This document shows, piece after piece, positions 13,364-22,748 of a stretch of DNA of 52,507 nucleotides (its first letter is position 1; each line of letters starts with the position of its first letter). The translations under genes and the position numbers were made by a program. The DNA is from a virus. The notes under the pieces are model-generated. The model made no database searches. It was not told where the DNA came from and worked only from the letters and a program-made list of their open reading frames with translations. The stretch covers positions 1-52,507 of IMG/VR virus record IMGVR_UViG_3300028388_005074. One strand, 5' to 3'.

Positions 13364-15747
13364 CAGACAATATTGCAAAGACACCACTATCGTTTGGTGA
13401 TGTGACAAGCGAACTGCCAACGGCTATGATTGGTAGTTCGACGCTACACTATTCTGCTTATAACTATCCACTGTCACTCGGAGCTGTTGGTGCACCTGGA
13501 AGCGCTATTCAAGAACAAGATGTTCCAGCTCAATATCCTCACGTCAAGACCAATTTAACTCCAAGCGGTCACGTAATTCAGTACAACGACACACCGGCGG
13601 GCGAGCGAGTGTTAATTAAACACCGCACCGGTGCGGGAGTGGATATGTTGCCTGATGGATCAATTGCTATTTACGCAGCTGGAAAGCACTCATTGACGGT
13701 ACAAAAAGATGCAACAATTGTTATTGCTGGTAGTGCAAAAATACAAATTGATGGAAATTTTGACGTAGATGTTACTGGAGATTATAACATCAACTGCATG
13801 AATCATAATGTTAATATTCGAGGGAATCATTATACAGCTGTAAAAGGATCTCAAAGAACCGTAACCACAGGTAATTATGGCAATACGGTTAAAGGATCGT
13901 CAAGTGTTACCACTCTTGGAACATCAACTACAACAACACTCGGAAACACCAATTTGATTACAAAGGGAACGACGATGATGGCGTCCGAGGGTGACATGCA
14001 GATCGCTGGTGGTGGGGCTACAAAGGTTACTTCAGAAGCAGGAATTGACATTTCTTCCGACAATATGAATATCGCCGCAAACAGTATGACTGTAATCGGA
14101 TCCACAGGAACGATTGGTGGAGCGGGAGTTCACTTGTATGGGTACAACGCACATATTCAAAACACCGTGTATGGAACGTCTATGCAAGCAGAAACATTCC
14201 ATGGTGATTTAGAAGGAACTGCGCGCGATGCACAGGAAGCTGGAGTTGCGGGCGGTCTCGGGCCCGTGACAATTGGATCGCTGACCGCCACTGCAGTTGA
14301 TACAACTGCGACGGCTCTTCCCGATGCGGCATTAATGAAAGAATATCTTGAGGCGTCAGAAAAAGGCATAGTTGAAGTCAACATCGATCCGGGCGGCGAG
14401 ATTGTTAAGATGATTGACCGAACAGAATTTAACGGCGGTCTATCTCGTGATGACCTCCTTACATCTGAGATTCGACAAAAAATGCGTGATCCGGCAAACT
14501 ACAACAACGAGATATTTACTGGCAACCAAGTTGCAGCTGGACAACTAAGTCCATCTTATGCAAACACAGCTCCTCCGTCGATAGGACGAACATCGCCAAA
14601 CCAACCAAACACTTGGCGGTCGCCAAACACAGTTGGTGCGGTTGATCCGGGTTGGATCCGCCCAGGTCCTAAGCCCGCGCGGAAATCATTTTTGCCGGAC
14701 ATTGACCATTATATCAACGGCGAAAAGAAAATTGTCGAGTCAACAGAATTGTTGTCGGGAGTTCCTATTAGCAGGTTCCTCGGTAAAGGAACAACTCTCA
14801 ACCACATTGTAGATCCAACGCAACGTAGACAAATTGCTAGAAACCTACAGCTTCATGCGTGGTATCTAACTATCATAAACAGCGGTCAAGTATTCGATAG
14901 CTCTCTATACACTCTTAAAGTTCAAACAGGGTTGTATAAAGCCGGGCCGCGCGAAACACCAACACCAGAAAGCGTAAACGACCTTGCAACTAGAGGGCAG
15001 GCGGTTGCTTATCAATTAGTTAACAATTCTTCTGGAAAAGTTGAAATTGCTAAAACATATGATTTGGCAATATATTTAAAAGACTTTATTCCTTTTGACA
15101 AGCTAATTATTGATTACGACACATATCAACCAGACGGGAAGATGGATGTCGCTATTATTATTCAGACTCCAGCAATCCCTCCAAACTATACCGGAATTCG
15201 TTATCAAAACTTGATTGAAACGCGGTTTAATGGAAGTGTTCAAAGCTCTACAGATCTAATGGATCTCTATCAACCGCCAGGCAATCAAATTGACACATCA
15301 GGATTTTTAACTGGAACAGGAAGTCTGCCAAGCGACGGGGTTGTTGTTGCTTCCAATCCCAACCCCAATGCGCTGCCGAAGCAAAATATCATCGATGCAA
15401 TTGCAACTGCAGTTCGAGAATTGAGCGCCGCGCGCGGAGCTAGTTTTGCTGCAGTAATTACCCCTGAAGGTGGTAAGGCCGCTCGTAATTCTGGCACAAA
15501 GAATCACCCAGCGGGGGATGCGGCGGATCATTATCTAGTGCAAAACGGAACGCAGCTGCTTCCAAATCAAGCGCCGAGAGTGTATTCTCAATATCTTGAT
15601 ATTCTTAAAAACAATGCCCGCGCGCGCGGAATTACTATTGGCCTGGGAGGATATTCGTGGGGTGTACACTACGACGAATCTGGATGGAGACAGCAAGGGC
15701 AATATGCGGTCGTAACGTGGAATCAAGGTTTTGACGTGACGGCATAG
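13360..15747 (+). CDS. Central spike (gp5 C-terminal beta-helix type) with M15-like peptidase domain
   Basis: A 795-residue protein. Residues about 60-265 match the gp5/VgrG triple-stranded beta-helix: GHVIQYNDTPAGERVLIKHR, GVDMLPDGSIAIYAAGKHS, then repeated short strands (IQIDGNFDVDVTGDYNIN and others). The middle (about 325-600) is a conserved-looking phage region of unknown fold (SRFLGKGTTLNHIVDPTQRR, AIYLKDFIPFDKLIIDYD). The last 120 residues look like an M15/DUF882-type metallopeptidase: SGTKNHPAGDAAD (H716, D723) and SWGVHYDESGW (H770), i.e. HxxxxxxD...H. The gene follows the OB/lysozyme and amidase-fold genes, so the T4 gp5 functions are divided over separate polypeptides. RBS-independent ATGA coupling with the gene before it is likely. 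Confidence 0.75.
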   Translation: MTDNIAKTPLSFGDVTSELPTAMIGSSTLHYSAYNYPLSLGAVGAPGSAIQEQDVPAQYPHVKTNLTPSGHVIQYNDTPAGERVLIKHRTGAGVDMLPDGSIAIYAAGKHSLTVQKDATIVIAGSAKIQIDGNFDVDVTGDYNINCMNHNVNIRGNHYTAVKGSQRTVTTGNYGNTVKGSSSVTTLGTSTTTTLGNTNLITKGTTMMASEGDMQIAGGGATKVTSEAGIDISSDNMNIAANSMTVIGSTGTIGGAGVHLYGYNAHIQNTVYGTSMQAETFHGDLEGTARDAQEAGVAGGLGPVTIGSLTATAVDTTATALPDAALMKEYLEASEKGIVEVNIDPGGEIVKMIDRTEFNGGLSRDDLLTSEIRQKMRDPANYNNEIFTGNQVAAGQLSPSYANTAPPSIGRTSPNQPNTWRSPNTVGAVDPGWIRPGPKPARKSFLPDIDHYINGEKKIVESTELLSGVPISRFLGKGTTLNHIVDPTQRRQIARNLQLHAWYLTIINSGQVFDSSLYTLKVQTGLYKAGPRETPTPESVNDLATRGQAVAYQLVNNSSGKVEIAKTYDLAIYLKDFIPFDKLIIDYDTYQPDGKMDVAIIIQTPAIPPNYTGIRYQNLIETRFNGSVQSSTDLMDLYQPPGNQIDTSGFLTGTGSLPSDGVVVASNPNPNALPKQNIIDAIATAVRELSAARGASFAAVITPEGGKAARNSGTKNHPAGDAADHYLVQNGTQLLPNQAPRVYSQYLDILKNNARARGITIGLGGYSWGVHYDESGWRQQGQYAVVTWNQGFDVTA

Positions 15748-15755
15748 CATACGCC

Positions 15756-15763
15756 TATAAATA
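15756..15763 (+). promoter_or_regulatory. T4-type late promoter before gene 25
   Basis: TATAAATA, 22 bases before the gene 25 ATG and just after the spike gene stop. It begins the wedge operon 25-6-7. Confidence 0.75.
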
Positions 15764-15785
15764 ATATAAAACCAAAGGGTTATAT

Positions 15786-16229
15786 ATGGTTACTAGAGCT
15801 TTTGCAATAGAAGATGGCAATTTAAATCAACGCAGTCTTGTTACTGCGCGCACTCGGTTGTATAAGGATATTGATTTGTTGTTTATCACAAAACCATCTG
15901 GCGATGTTTATAAGAAAACTGATGCGGCGGCTGTTAAGCAATCTGTTAAAACCATTTTAATGACAAACTACGGGGAAAAACCGTTCCGCCCCGATTTCGG
16001 CGCAAATCTTCAGTCTATGTTATTTGAGCTAGCTGATGACGAATTAGCAACGACAATTGACATTGCAGTTCGACAAGCTATTGCTACATACGAACCAAGA
16101 GCTCGTGTGTTAAATGTAGTAGCAAATTCACAACCAGATCGGAATTTAGTTTCTGTGACAACCGAGTTTCAAATTTTAAGCACAGAAGAAGTCGTAGTGG
16201 TGCAAACAACTCTCTCAAGGCTAAGATAA
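15786..16229 (+). CDS. 25: Baseplate wedge protein gp25
   Basis: A 147-residue protein (T4 gp25: 132) that starts sheath assembly at the baseplate. It has the GPW/gp25 features: LLMTNYGEKPFRPDFGANL-like segment (here TILMTNYGEKPFRPDFGANL), followed by LFELADDELATTIDIAVRQA and the conserved EPR in YEPRARVLNV. The N-terminal YKDIDLLFITKPSGDVYKK matches T4-like gp25 proteins. It is the first gene after a late promoter, four bases before gene 6. Confidence 0.93.
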   Translation: MVTRAFAIEDGNLNQRSLVTARTRLYKDIDLLFITKPSGDVYKKTDAAAVKQSVKTILMTNYGEKPFRPDFGANLQSMLFELADDELATTIDIAVRQAIATYEPRARVLNVVANSQPDRNLVSVTTEFQILSTEEVVVVQTTLSRLR

Positions 16230-16233
16230 TAAA

Positions 16234-18048
16234 ATGGCTACAAATATTACATCGACCCAGCTTGATTTTCAAACAATCAAAAATAAGCTAAAAACGTATT
16301 TCGCGCAACAACCCGAGTTTGCTGATTATGATTTTGAGGGGGCAGGCCTTTCAAACCTACTTGATGTGTTGGCATATAACACTCATTTTAATGGATTGAT
16401 AGCCAATTTTGCTTTAAATGAAACGTTCTTAACAACAGCTCAATTGAGATCTTCTGTTGTGGCGCATGCAGAAACGCTTGGGTATAACCCTCAATCTAAA
16501 ACTGCTGCCGTTGCATATGTAACCCTACAGTTGGTTAATACCAGCGTTGATCGATCCTCAACCGTAACGTTGCCGGCACATACTCAATTCTCTGGTTCTG
16601 TAGACGGTTTAGCATACAACTTCCAAACACTAGAACCATACACTGCAACAGATAACGGAACAGGAATTTATCAGTTTGTTACTTCCCAGGGATCTACTAG
16701 TATTCCAATCTACGAAGGAACAATCACAACTAAAAATTTCTTAGTTGGCGACACGAGCGATCGCCAAGTATTTGTCATTCCAAATGCTAATATTGACACA
16801 TCAACATTAATTGTCAACGTATATCAATCATCAACGTCATCCACTTTTGCAACTTATACCAACATCAAAAACGCAATTACTGTTAATGCGGAATCTCGCG
16901 TGTATGATATTCACGAGGCGCCGAATGGGTTTTGGGAGATTCATTTCAGTGATGGGTTTACTCTTGGTAATGCGCCGACAGTTGGTAATAAAATTGTAAT
17001 TACATATCTTTCAACAAACGGCGAGCTTGCAAACGGAGCTACAGCGTTTCAACCAGCGACAACTGTTAGCATGGATGGTCAACAGTATGCTCTTACTGCA
17101 TTAACAGTATCACCCTCTGCTGGAGGCACTGATAAAGAAAACATAGAATCGATACGAGCAAACGCACCAATTACTTTTGCGTCTCAACAGCGCTTGGTAA
17201 CACCTCTTGATTACCGGGGACAAATTTTATCGAAATTTTCTTTAGTTGAGGATTGTATTGCTTGGGGTGGGGAAGATAATATTCCTGCTTATTATGGAAA
17301 AGTGTTGGTTAGTCTAAAATTTCAGGACAATGTCGATTCTGATGGAATAGTCAATACCAAATCAAATATAGTAAATAATCTAACCAACCACTTGGCAATG
17401 ATGTCAATTGATACTATGTTTGTTGATCCACAGGTGTTATATGTCGGATGCCAAACACGATTTAATTACGACACGTCTCTTTCAAACACCCCTATTGGTG
17501 TTGTGCAGTCGCAGGTACTAAACACAATAACAGATTATTTTAATACAACATTGGGAGGGTTTGGCTCGACGTTTAGACGATCAAACCTACTAACGAGTAT
17601 TGACGATATTTCTCCTGCAATTCTAAACTCTAGAATGGATGTTGTTTTGCAAAGACGTTTTACTCCAATTTTGGCAAACACGCAATCATATAGCATTGTA
17701 TTTCCTGTTCCACTCTCGACTGCAAACGGAATTGATTATGTTGTAACCAGCAATTCGTTTACTCACGGAGGTCAGCGAGTAACAATTGCTAATGAGTTGG
17801 TAGTTGGCAGTACTAAACTGCAGCTAATTGATCCTGAGTCTAATGTAATAGTAGATAATATAGGATCGTTTAGTCCTGAAACTGGAGTTATTAACTTAAT
17901 TGGGTTTACTCCGACGTCAATTAGTGGGGCGACTGATATTAAAATAAATGCGGTTCCGGCAAACCAATCCACTGTACAACTTTCTCAAAACTTTATATTT
18001 GACTTAGACTTGTCCACGTCATTCGTGATTGGTACGAGAGAGATTTAA
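16234..18048 (+). CDS. 6: Baseplate wedge protein gp6
   Basis: A 604-residue protein (T4 gp6: 660), the J-like wedge protein that dimerises into the ring closing the baseplate. The N-terminal half contains DYDFEGAGLSNLLDVLAYN, NETFLTTAQLRSSVVAHAE and LGYNPQSKTAA, the most conserved gp6 segment. The middle holds ITFASQQRLVTPLDYRG, the conserved baseplate-J-type motif. The C-terminal part is beta-rich with Asn/Thr/Ser-rich loops. It lies between gp25 and the gp7-like gene as in T4. Confidence 0.92.
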   Translation: MATNITSTQLDFQTIKNKLKTYFAQQPEFADYDFEGAGLSNLLDVLAYNTHFNGLIANFALNETFLTTAQLRSSVVAHAETLGYNPQSKTAAVAYVTLQLVNTSVDRSSTVTLPAHTQFSGSVDGLAYNFQTLEPYTATDNGTGIYQFVTSQGSTSIPIYEGTITTKNFLVGDTSDRQVFVIPNANIDTSTLIVNVYQSSTSSTFATYTNIKNAITVNAESRVYDIHEAPNGFWEIHFSDGFTLGNAPTVGNKIVITYLSTNGELANGATAFQPATTVSMDGQQYALTALTVSPSAGGTDKENIESIRANAPITFASQQRLVTPLDYRGQILSKFSLVEDCIAWGGEDNIPAYYGKVLVSLKFQDNVDSDGIVNTKSNIVNNLTNHLAMMSIDTMFVDPQVLYVGCQTRFNYDTSLSNTPIGVVQSQVLNTITDYFNTTLGGFGSTFRRSNLLTSIDDISPAILNSRMDVVLQRRFTPILANTQSYSIVFPVPLSTANGIDYVVTSNSFTHGGQRVTIANELVVGSTKLQLIDPESNVIVDNIGSFSPETGVINLIGFTPTSISGATDIKINAVPANQSTVQLSQNFIFDLDLSTSFVIGTREI

Positions 18049-18051
18049 TAA

Positions 18052-20925
18052 ATGACTGATACACTAACGGATTTTAATCGTCGACAAGTTGTATTGCATC
18101 CTGATAGAGTCCGCGAGATTCTACCAGAACATTTTCTCGATCAATATCCAAATTTTGTTAGGTTTCTAGAAGTATATTATCAGTTTTTAGATTCAGATGC
18201 GGCGCATGGTTTTACACAAACTGTTGCAGATTTGATAAAAGCGCGGGATATAGAAGGTACTTCATTATCGCAATTGAATACTTTATTAAAAGAGATAGGA
18301 TTAAACACCCTTAACATTAATTACTTTGATAATCCTAGGTTTGCTGCTAAGTTTTTAACAGATTTCTATAGGTCTAAGGGGTCAATTCTTTCGGCAGAAG
18401 CGTTTTTCAGAGCCTTTTATGGAATTGAAGCTTCAATTGAATACCCGAAGCGAAATATTATTATTGTTGGTGAATCGCCCATCGGTCCGGAAGACTTATA
18501 CGTTATTCAAGACGGCGCGCTTTATCAAATTTATTCGATTTTGATAAAATCAGAATTGCCAAGAGGAGTTTGGGATCAGCTATATAAGCAGTTTGTTCAC
18601 CAAGCTGGGTTTTATCTCGGTAGCCAAGTTATCATTGTTGCTATAAACAAATCTCCAACATCCGCTGAATCTCAACCTATAGCAATTGCTGATAGTGCGG
18701 GCAATAGCACTGTTTATATTGTAACGTCTAACGCTGTTGCTTCAGCTGACGAAGAATTGACGCTACACCTAGAAGACGAGACTCCAACCTTGAGAACGAC
18801 AGTTGATGAAACAATTGACAAGTATAGCGGCCTGACTGTTGGTCAATTGCAAGCTATGTATGAATCGCCAAGAGACATGATGTCTGTTGCAAAACCAAGA
18901 TTTGACCTTGATAGCGCGACAACGACCGACATGTCTAATACTATTGAAACGTTTGACCACGTTCAGTATCCATACGAACCAACAACCTTCTTTGAGCCTG
19001 GAATTGCAGTAGATAATATTATACTTAACGCTCCTGTTCTCGGCAATCCAACAGTTACCGATATTGTGTCTGACTTTAGTCCAGACAACATTGTAACGGG
19101 CGCGCCTACACTAGGAACAACATCCGCAACTGAATTGACAGTGGCCCCTCTATTCCTCAACTTTGCCGCTGATGCATACGAGCTCGATGGCACACCAATA
19201 TCGTTTGACAGTGCAGTTTCATATACCAGCTCTGGGGTAGATAGCGATTTCCGAGCATTGACAATGCTCATTGACAGTGATGGATATATTAAATTCACCC
19301 CACATAACCTGATGGCCGCGTCTAATGACTTCGGAAATTCAACTGTGTGGTTCGATGTTCTGAATTTGAATATAGATTCGGGAGTCAGCGATCCGGATGG
19401 TGGCAACAATGCGTTTACTCTAACTGAAACTGGTGGTGGTTTTGGGTATCTGTATGGCACATACCCTGGGGACAATTTCCACTGGTTTACAAATGCGTTT
19501 TATATTCGACGCCGCGCAGGAACTGGCCGAGTTGCAATGTATGACCCAAACATTACAGATATCACCGTTGCAATCGATTCCAACTGGCAGCTGTATTATG
19601 TGACTGATATCGGCCGCGCGGTAGGGACTGCAACAATCGGCATTCAAATGGAAGGTTCTGGCGATCAAATCGATATCTACGCAGCCCACTCATTTAGATC
19701 GGGCATCGGACTTACCAACGCTGGTGTGATGCCAATTGGTATGGCGAAGAATCCAGATCGTGCAGATACATATGTTCCAACAACGACAGGTCCTATAATT
19801 CTTCCTCGTCGTAATCACCACACTTTCAACGCTGTTGATAGTTCGTGGGATCGTGTGGGTCTTTATGTGGAATCAAAAACGCCAGCTACTAATCTAATTG
19901 CACTTAGCCAAGATTTTGTTTCGTCTTGGGGATCGTTTAATGCAGGAACGAGAACAAGAACTGCAATCTCTCCGGATGGAAAACTAAACGGAATTAGGCT
20001 TGTTGATGATGGCCTAACAGGAACTGGTGATGTTAGATTAACATATTCCACAACAACTGTAGAAACATCGACGGTTTACACTTTTTCATGCTTTATGAAA
20101 GCTGATCAACTAAACTGGGGATATCTCGGAACAGCTGGTTATACAACGCCTGCTAATGGCAACACATTCTTCGATCTTTCAACAGGTACGGTAGGAACCA
20201 CGGCGCCAGGACATCTAGCTAGAATTCAAAACTACGGTCGTGGTTGGTATCGCTGCTCTATTACGTTTACAACCGATGCAGCTGATACAGTCGGAACACC
20301 TATTATTGGTGTAGCGACCGCTGATAACAACACCACAGTTGATCGTGATGGGACATCATCAATTTATATCTTCGGAGCTCAATTTGAAAAGAACTTCGTT
20401 GCATCATCTTATGTCCCAACAACTGGCCGAACCGAAACTCGTAGAAACGAATTCGTCGATGTTCTATCCAATGTAATGAAATATTCTACAAGCGGCACAA
20501 CAATTCAAATGAGTGGAACTCTTGCTTATGGTGATGCTGATTCTGCTGCTGACGTTACCTTTATCAACTGGGAGCGAGATGCAGACGACTATATTCGTTG
20601 GACATTAAACACATCTGGTTCAAAAACTGGCGAAGTGACGTTTTCACAATCTGACAGCGGAACTCTAGATGTCGTCACTTCCGACAGCGCAGCATACGCT
20701 CCAGGCAACATTGTTCCGTTTAATATTGCAGCTCGGCACGGATCGACGTTTATTAATGGCGCTGTCGATGGAACCGCACTAACAGAAGACCTAACGCCAA
20801 CCGGGTTAGCTTTGCTTGGTTCTGCCAATCTATCAATTGGCTCTAACTTTACTGGAGTTATTTCTGTACTACAAGCGTGGGATTCGGATAAGGGTAATGG
20901 CGGAATAGCAGCTTACAGCTCGTAA
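18052..20925 (+). CDS. 7: gp7-like wedge protein reorganised into an adhesin (core + repeats + two CBM-like + LamG-like domains)
   Basis: A 957-residue protein. Residues 1-205 correspond to the C-terminal core of T4 gp7: ILPEHFLDQYPNFVRFLEVY, FLTDFYRSKGSILSAEAFFR, ASIEYPKRNIIIVGE and LPRGVWDQLYKQFVHQAGFY. The rest is unlike T4 gp7. Residues about 320-366 are two copies of the repeat also found at 35204 (NIVTGAPTLGTTSATELTV). Residues about 418-575 and 614-790 are two related jelly-roll, carbohydrate-binding-like domains (NLIALSQDF..., GRGWYRCSITFTTDA, SIYIFGAQFEKN, SSYVPTTG). Residues about 800-957 resemble a LamG-type sandwich. T4 gp7's own N-terminal half is missing. It probably both builds the wedge and displays binding domains. 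Confidence 0.8.
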   Translation: MTDTLTDFNRRQVVLHPDRVREILPEHFLDQYPNFVRFLEVYYQFLDSDAAHGFTQTVADLIKARDIEGTSLSQLNTLLKEIGLNTLNINYFDNPRFAAKFLTDFYRSKGSILSAEAFFRAFYGIEASIEYPKRNIIIVGESPIGPEDLYVIQDGALYQIYSILIKSELPRGVWDQLYKQFVHQAGFYLGSQVIIVAINKSPTSAESQPIAIADSAGNSTVYIVTSNAVASADEELTLHLEDETPTLRTTVDETIDKYSGLTVGQLQAMYESPRDMMSVAKPRFDLDSATTTDMSNTIETFDHVQYPYEPTTFFEPGIAVDNIILNAPVLGNPTVTDIVSDFSPDNIVTGAPTLGTTSATELTVAPLFLNFAADAYELDGTPISFDSAVSYTSSGVDSDFRALTMLIDSDGYIKFTPHNLMAASNDFGNSTVWFDVLNLNIDSGVSDPDGGNNAFTLTETGGGFGYLYGTYPGDNFHWFTNAFYIRRRAGTGRVAMYDPNITDITVAIDSNWQLYYVTDIGRAVGTATIGIQMEGSGDQIDIYAAHSFRSGIGLTNAGVMPIGMAKNPDRADTYVPTTTGPIILPRRNHHTFNAVDSSWDRVGLYVESKTPATNLIALSQDFVSSWGSFNAGTRTRTAISPDGKLNGIRLVDDGLTGTGDVRLTYSTTTVETSTVYTFSCFMKADQLNWGYLGTAGYTTPANGNTFFDLSTGTVGTTAPGHLARIQNYGRGWYRCSITFTTDAADTVGTPIIGVATADNNTTVDRDGTSSIYIFGAQFEKNFVASSYVPTTGRTETRRNEFVDVLSNVMKYSTSGTTIQMSGTLAYGDADSAADVTFINWERDADDYIRWTLNTSGSKTGEVTFSQSDSGTLDVVTSDSAAYAPGNIVPFNIAARHGSTFINGAVDGTALTEDLTPTGLALLGSANLSIGSNFTGVISVLQAWDSDKGNGGIAAYSS

Positions 20926-20932
20926 AATACTG

Positions 20933-20940
20933 TATAAATA
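20933..20940 (+). promoter_or_regulatory. T4-type late promoter before the 20968 gene and gene 8
   Basis: TATAAATA, 27 bases before the ATG at 20968, in the short gap after the gp7-like gene. Confidence 0.75.
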
Positions 20941-20967
20941 ATATCAAACGATTGTTAAAGGTATAAA

Positions 20968-21402
20968 ATGACAAGACAGAATATAGCACTTGGAACTTCT
21001 GCCAATGATGGCACCGGCGATTCCTTGCGCGCGGCTGGTACTAAAATCAATGAGAATATAGTTGAATTATATCAGCAGTTTGGTGGGGATAGCGACGTTC
21101 TTCCTGGTAAGGTCGTTTTACACAATAATATTACAGTCACTGCTGACGGCGCGTTGTCAGTTGCATTCTCATATTACGTTCTAAATAAAGCAACAGCACT
21201 TGCAATTTCACTTCCTGACGGAACATACGTTGGCGAAGAAAAAACATTTACCAACAGAGGCGTTGGAACTGCAACAATAACTCCATCTAATTTTGCTGGC
21301 GGGACGTCGTTTGCGCTTGCAACGGGAGAAGGGTGCAAAACCACGTGGGACGGCGCCAATTGGTACATTACAGCTAACAATAGCCAACTTACAATAGTTT
21401 AA
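20968..21402 (+). CDS. Small virion/fibre protein with TRQNIALGTSANDGTGDSLR motif
   Basis: A 144-residue protein. It opens with a motif common in short structural proteins of marine T4-like phages: TRQNI.lGt.aNDGTGDsLR.A..KIN.N..elY (here residues 2-38). The C-terminal 80 residues form a beta-rich tip (LPDGTYVGEEKTFTNRGVG, TTWDGANWYITANNS), a pattern typical of fibre or pre-tip domains. It lies between genes 7 and 8, so a baseplate-attached short fibre or wedge accessory protein is plausible. The precise role is unknown. Confidence 0.6.
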   Translation: MTRQNIALGTSANDGTGDSLRAAGTKINENIVELYQQFGGDSDVLPGKVVLHNNITVTADGALSVAFSYYVLNKATALAISLPDGTYVGEEKTFTNRGVGTATITPSNFAGGTSFALATGEGCKTTWDGANWYITANNSQLTIV

Positions 21403-21417
21403 TAAGGTTGTCCTTTT

Positions 21418-22734
21418 ATGGCCATTTTAATAACAGCACTAAAACAACAACTTCTGAATTATCTGGATTCTGATTTTAGATCTGGAAATAACAAGTACTA
21501 TCTTGGTATTGGCAGATCGCAGCTGTGGAATGATTCTGATGTCGCGACGGCGTCTGTTAATTCACGACAGGAAGTATTTAACTTTCAAACCAACCTTCAA
21601 GCTGTCAAACAAATGTCGGATATTTCTTATGTTGTTCCAAGAATTAATTGGTCAGCCGGCACTATTTACGAACCATACGACGACGCTATCGTCAGCAACA
21701 ATTCAGATTATTACGTTTTAACCAGCTCGAACGCGGTTTATGTTTGTCTACAACAGGGCCGAGATGCACTTGGTAACATTAGAACATCCGTCATTGAGCC
21801 TTCATCTACACTAGCTACTCCACAGACGACTGCTGATGGATATGTGTGGAAGTTTCTTTACTCTCTATCAGCGCTAGAAAGAAACCGGTTCCTTGCTGCA
21901 AACTACATGCCAGTCCGATACATTGATTCTTCTGATGGATCGATTCGAGAGGATGAGCAAGTAACAATTCAAAACGCAGCAGTTAATGGTCAAGTGATTG
22001 GCATTCAGGTTATCGATGGCGGAACTGGATATGCGTCCGCTCCCGCAGTTACTATTGTTGGAGACGGTGATAGTGCCACAGCTACTGCTACGATTAGCGG
22101 AGGATCTGTAGTAAAGGTTGAAGTGAGTAACTATGGATCAAATTATTCATACGCTAGTGTTCATTTTGCATCAGGGAATGCGACCGCAAGAACAATTTTA
22201 GCTCCTCCAGGCGGAATTGGCGCTGATCCAGTAAAAGATCTTAGGGCGTCTGCTCTTATGTTTAATTCGCAGCCAAGCGACACAGAAGGCGGCGAATTCC
22301 TAATTGATCAAGAATTTAGACAGGTCGGCATTATAAAAAATATAAGAACACCAAATGATTCCGACTTTACAAACATCGTTGGGATTGCTTTGAATAAACT
22401 AACTTTTGCACCAGGTGCAACTGGGTTTGTCGCTGACAACTTGATAGTCGGTGCAACATCTAATGCAAAAGCTTATATAGATTTTGTCGATTCTTCTGCA
22501 GGGGTTTATTATCACCAAGATCAGACGACTGGGTTTAGGTCCTTTATTACCGGCGAATCTCTATCATCCACCAATTTAAATGGGGTTTCTATTGTCGGAA
22601 CCGGGGTTGCTGATTCTGATCTTCCTGCTACTGTTGATAAGTATACTGGTGAGGTTTTGTATATTGACAATAGAACTGCAATCTTAAGGTCAAATGCGGA
22701 AACCCAAGATATTAAATTAATTGTTCAGCTATAA
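21418..22734 (+). CDS. 8: Baseplate wedge protein gp8
   Basis: A 438-residue protein (T4 gp8: 334). gp8 forms homodimers linking gp6, gp7 and gp10. The N-terminal 180 residues have the family features: KYYLGIGRSQLWNDSD, MSDISYVVPRINWSAGTIYE, NAVYVCLQQGRD, and TADGYVWKFLYSLSALERNR. Then comes IQVIDGGTGYASAPAVTIVG, a short repeat-like strand module seen in many phage structural proteins. A C-terminal insertion (DNLIVGATSNAKAYIDFVDS) resembles the extra module in gp53. Extra length is due to these modules. Confidence 0.9.
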   Translation: MAILITALKQQLLNYLDSDFRSGNNKYYLGIGRSQLWNDSDVATASVNSRQEVFNFQTNLQAVKQMSDISYVVPRINWSAGTIYEPYDDAIVSNNSDYYVLTSSNAVYVCLQQGRDALGNIRTSVIEPSSTLATPQTTADGYVWKFLYSLSALERNRFLAANYMPVRYIDSSDGSIREDEQVTIQNAAVNGQVIGIQVIDGGTGYASAPAVTIVGDGDSATATATISGGSVVKVEVSNYGSNYSYASVHFASGNATARTILAPPGGIGADPVKDLRASALMFNSQPSDTEGGEFLIDQEFRQVGIIKNIRTPNDSDFTNIVGIALNKLTFAPGATGFVADNLIVGATSNAKAYIDFVDSSAGVYYHQDQTTGFRSFITGESLSSTNLNGVSIVGTGVADSDLPATVDKYTGEVLYIDNRTAILRSNAETQDIKLIVQL

Positions 22735-22748
22735 CGGTATAATAAAAC

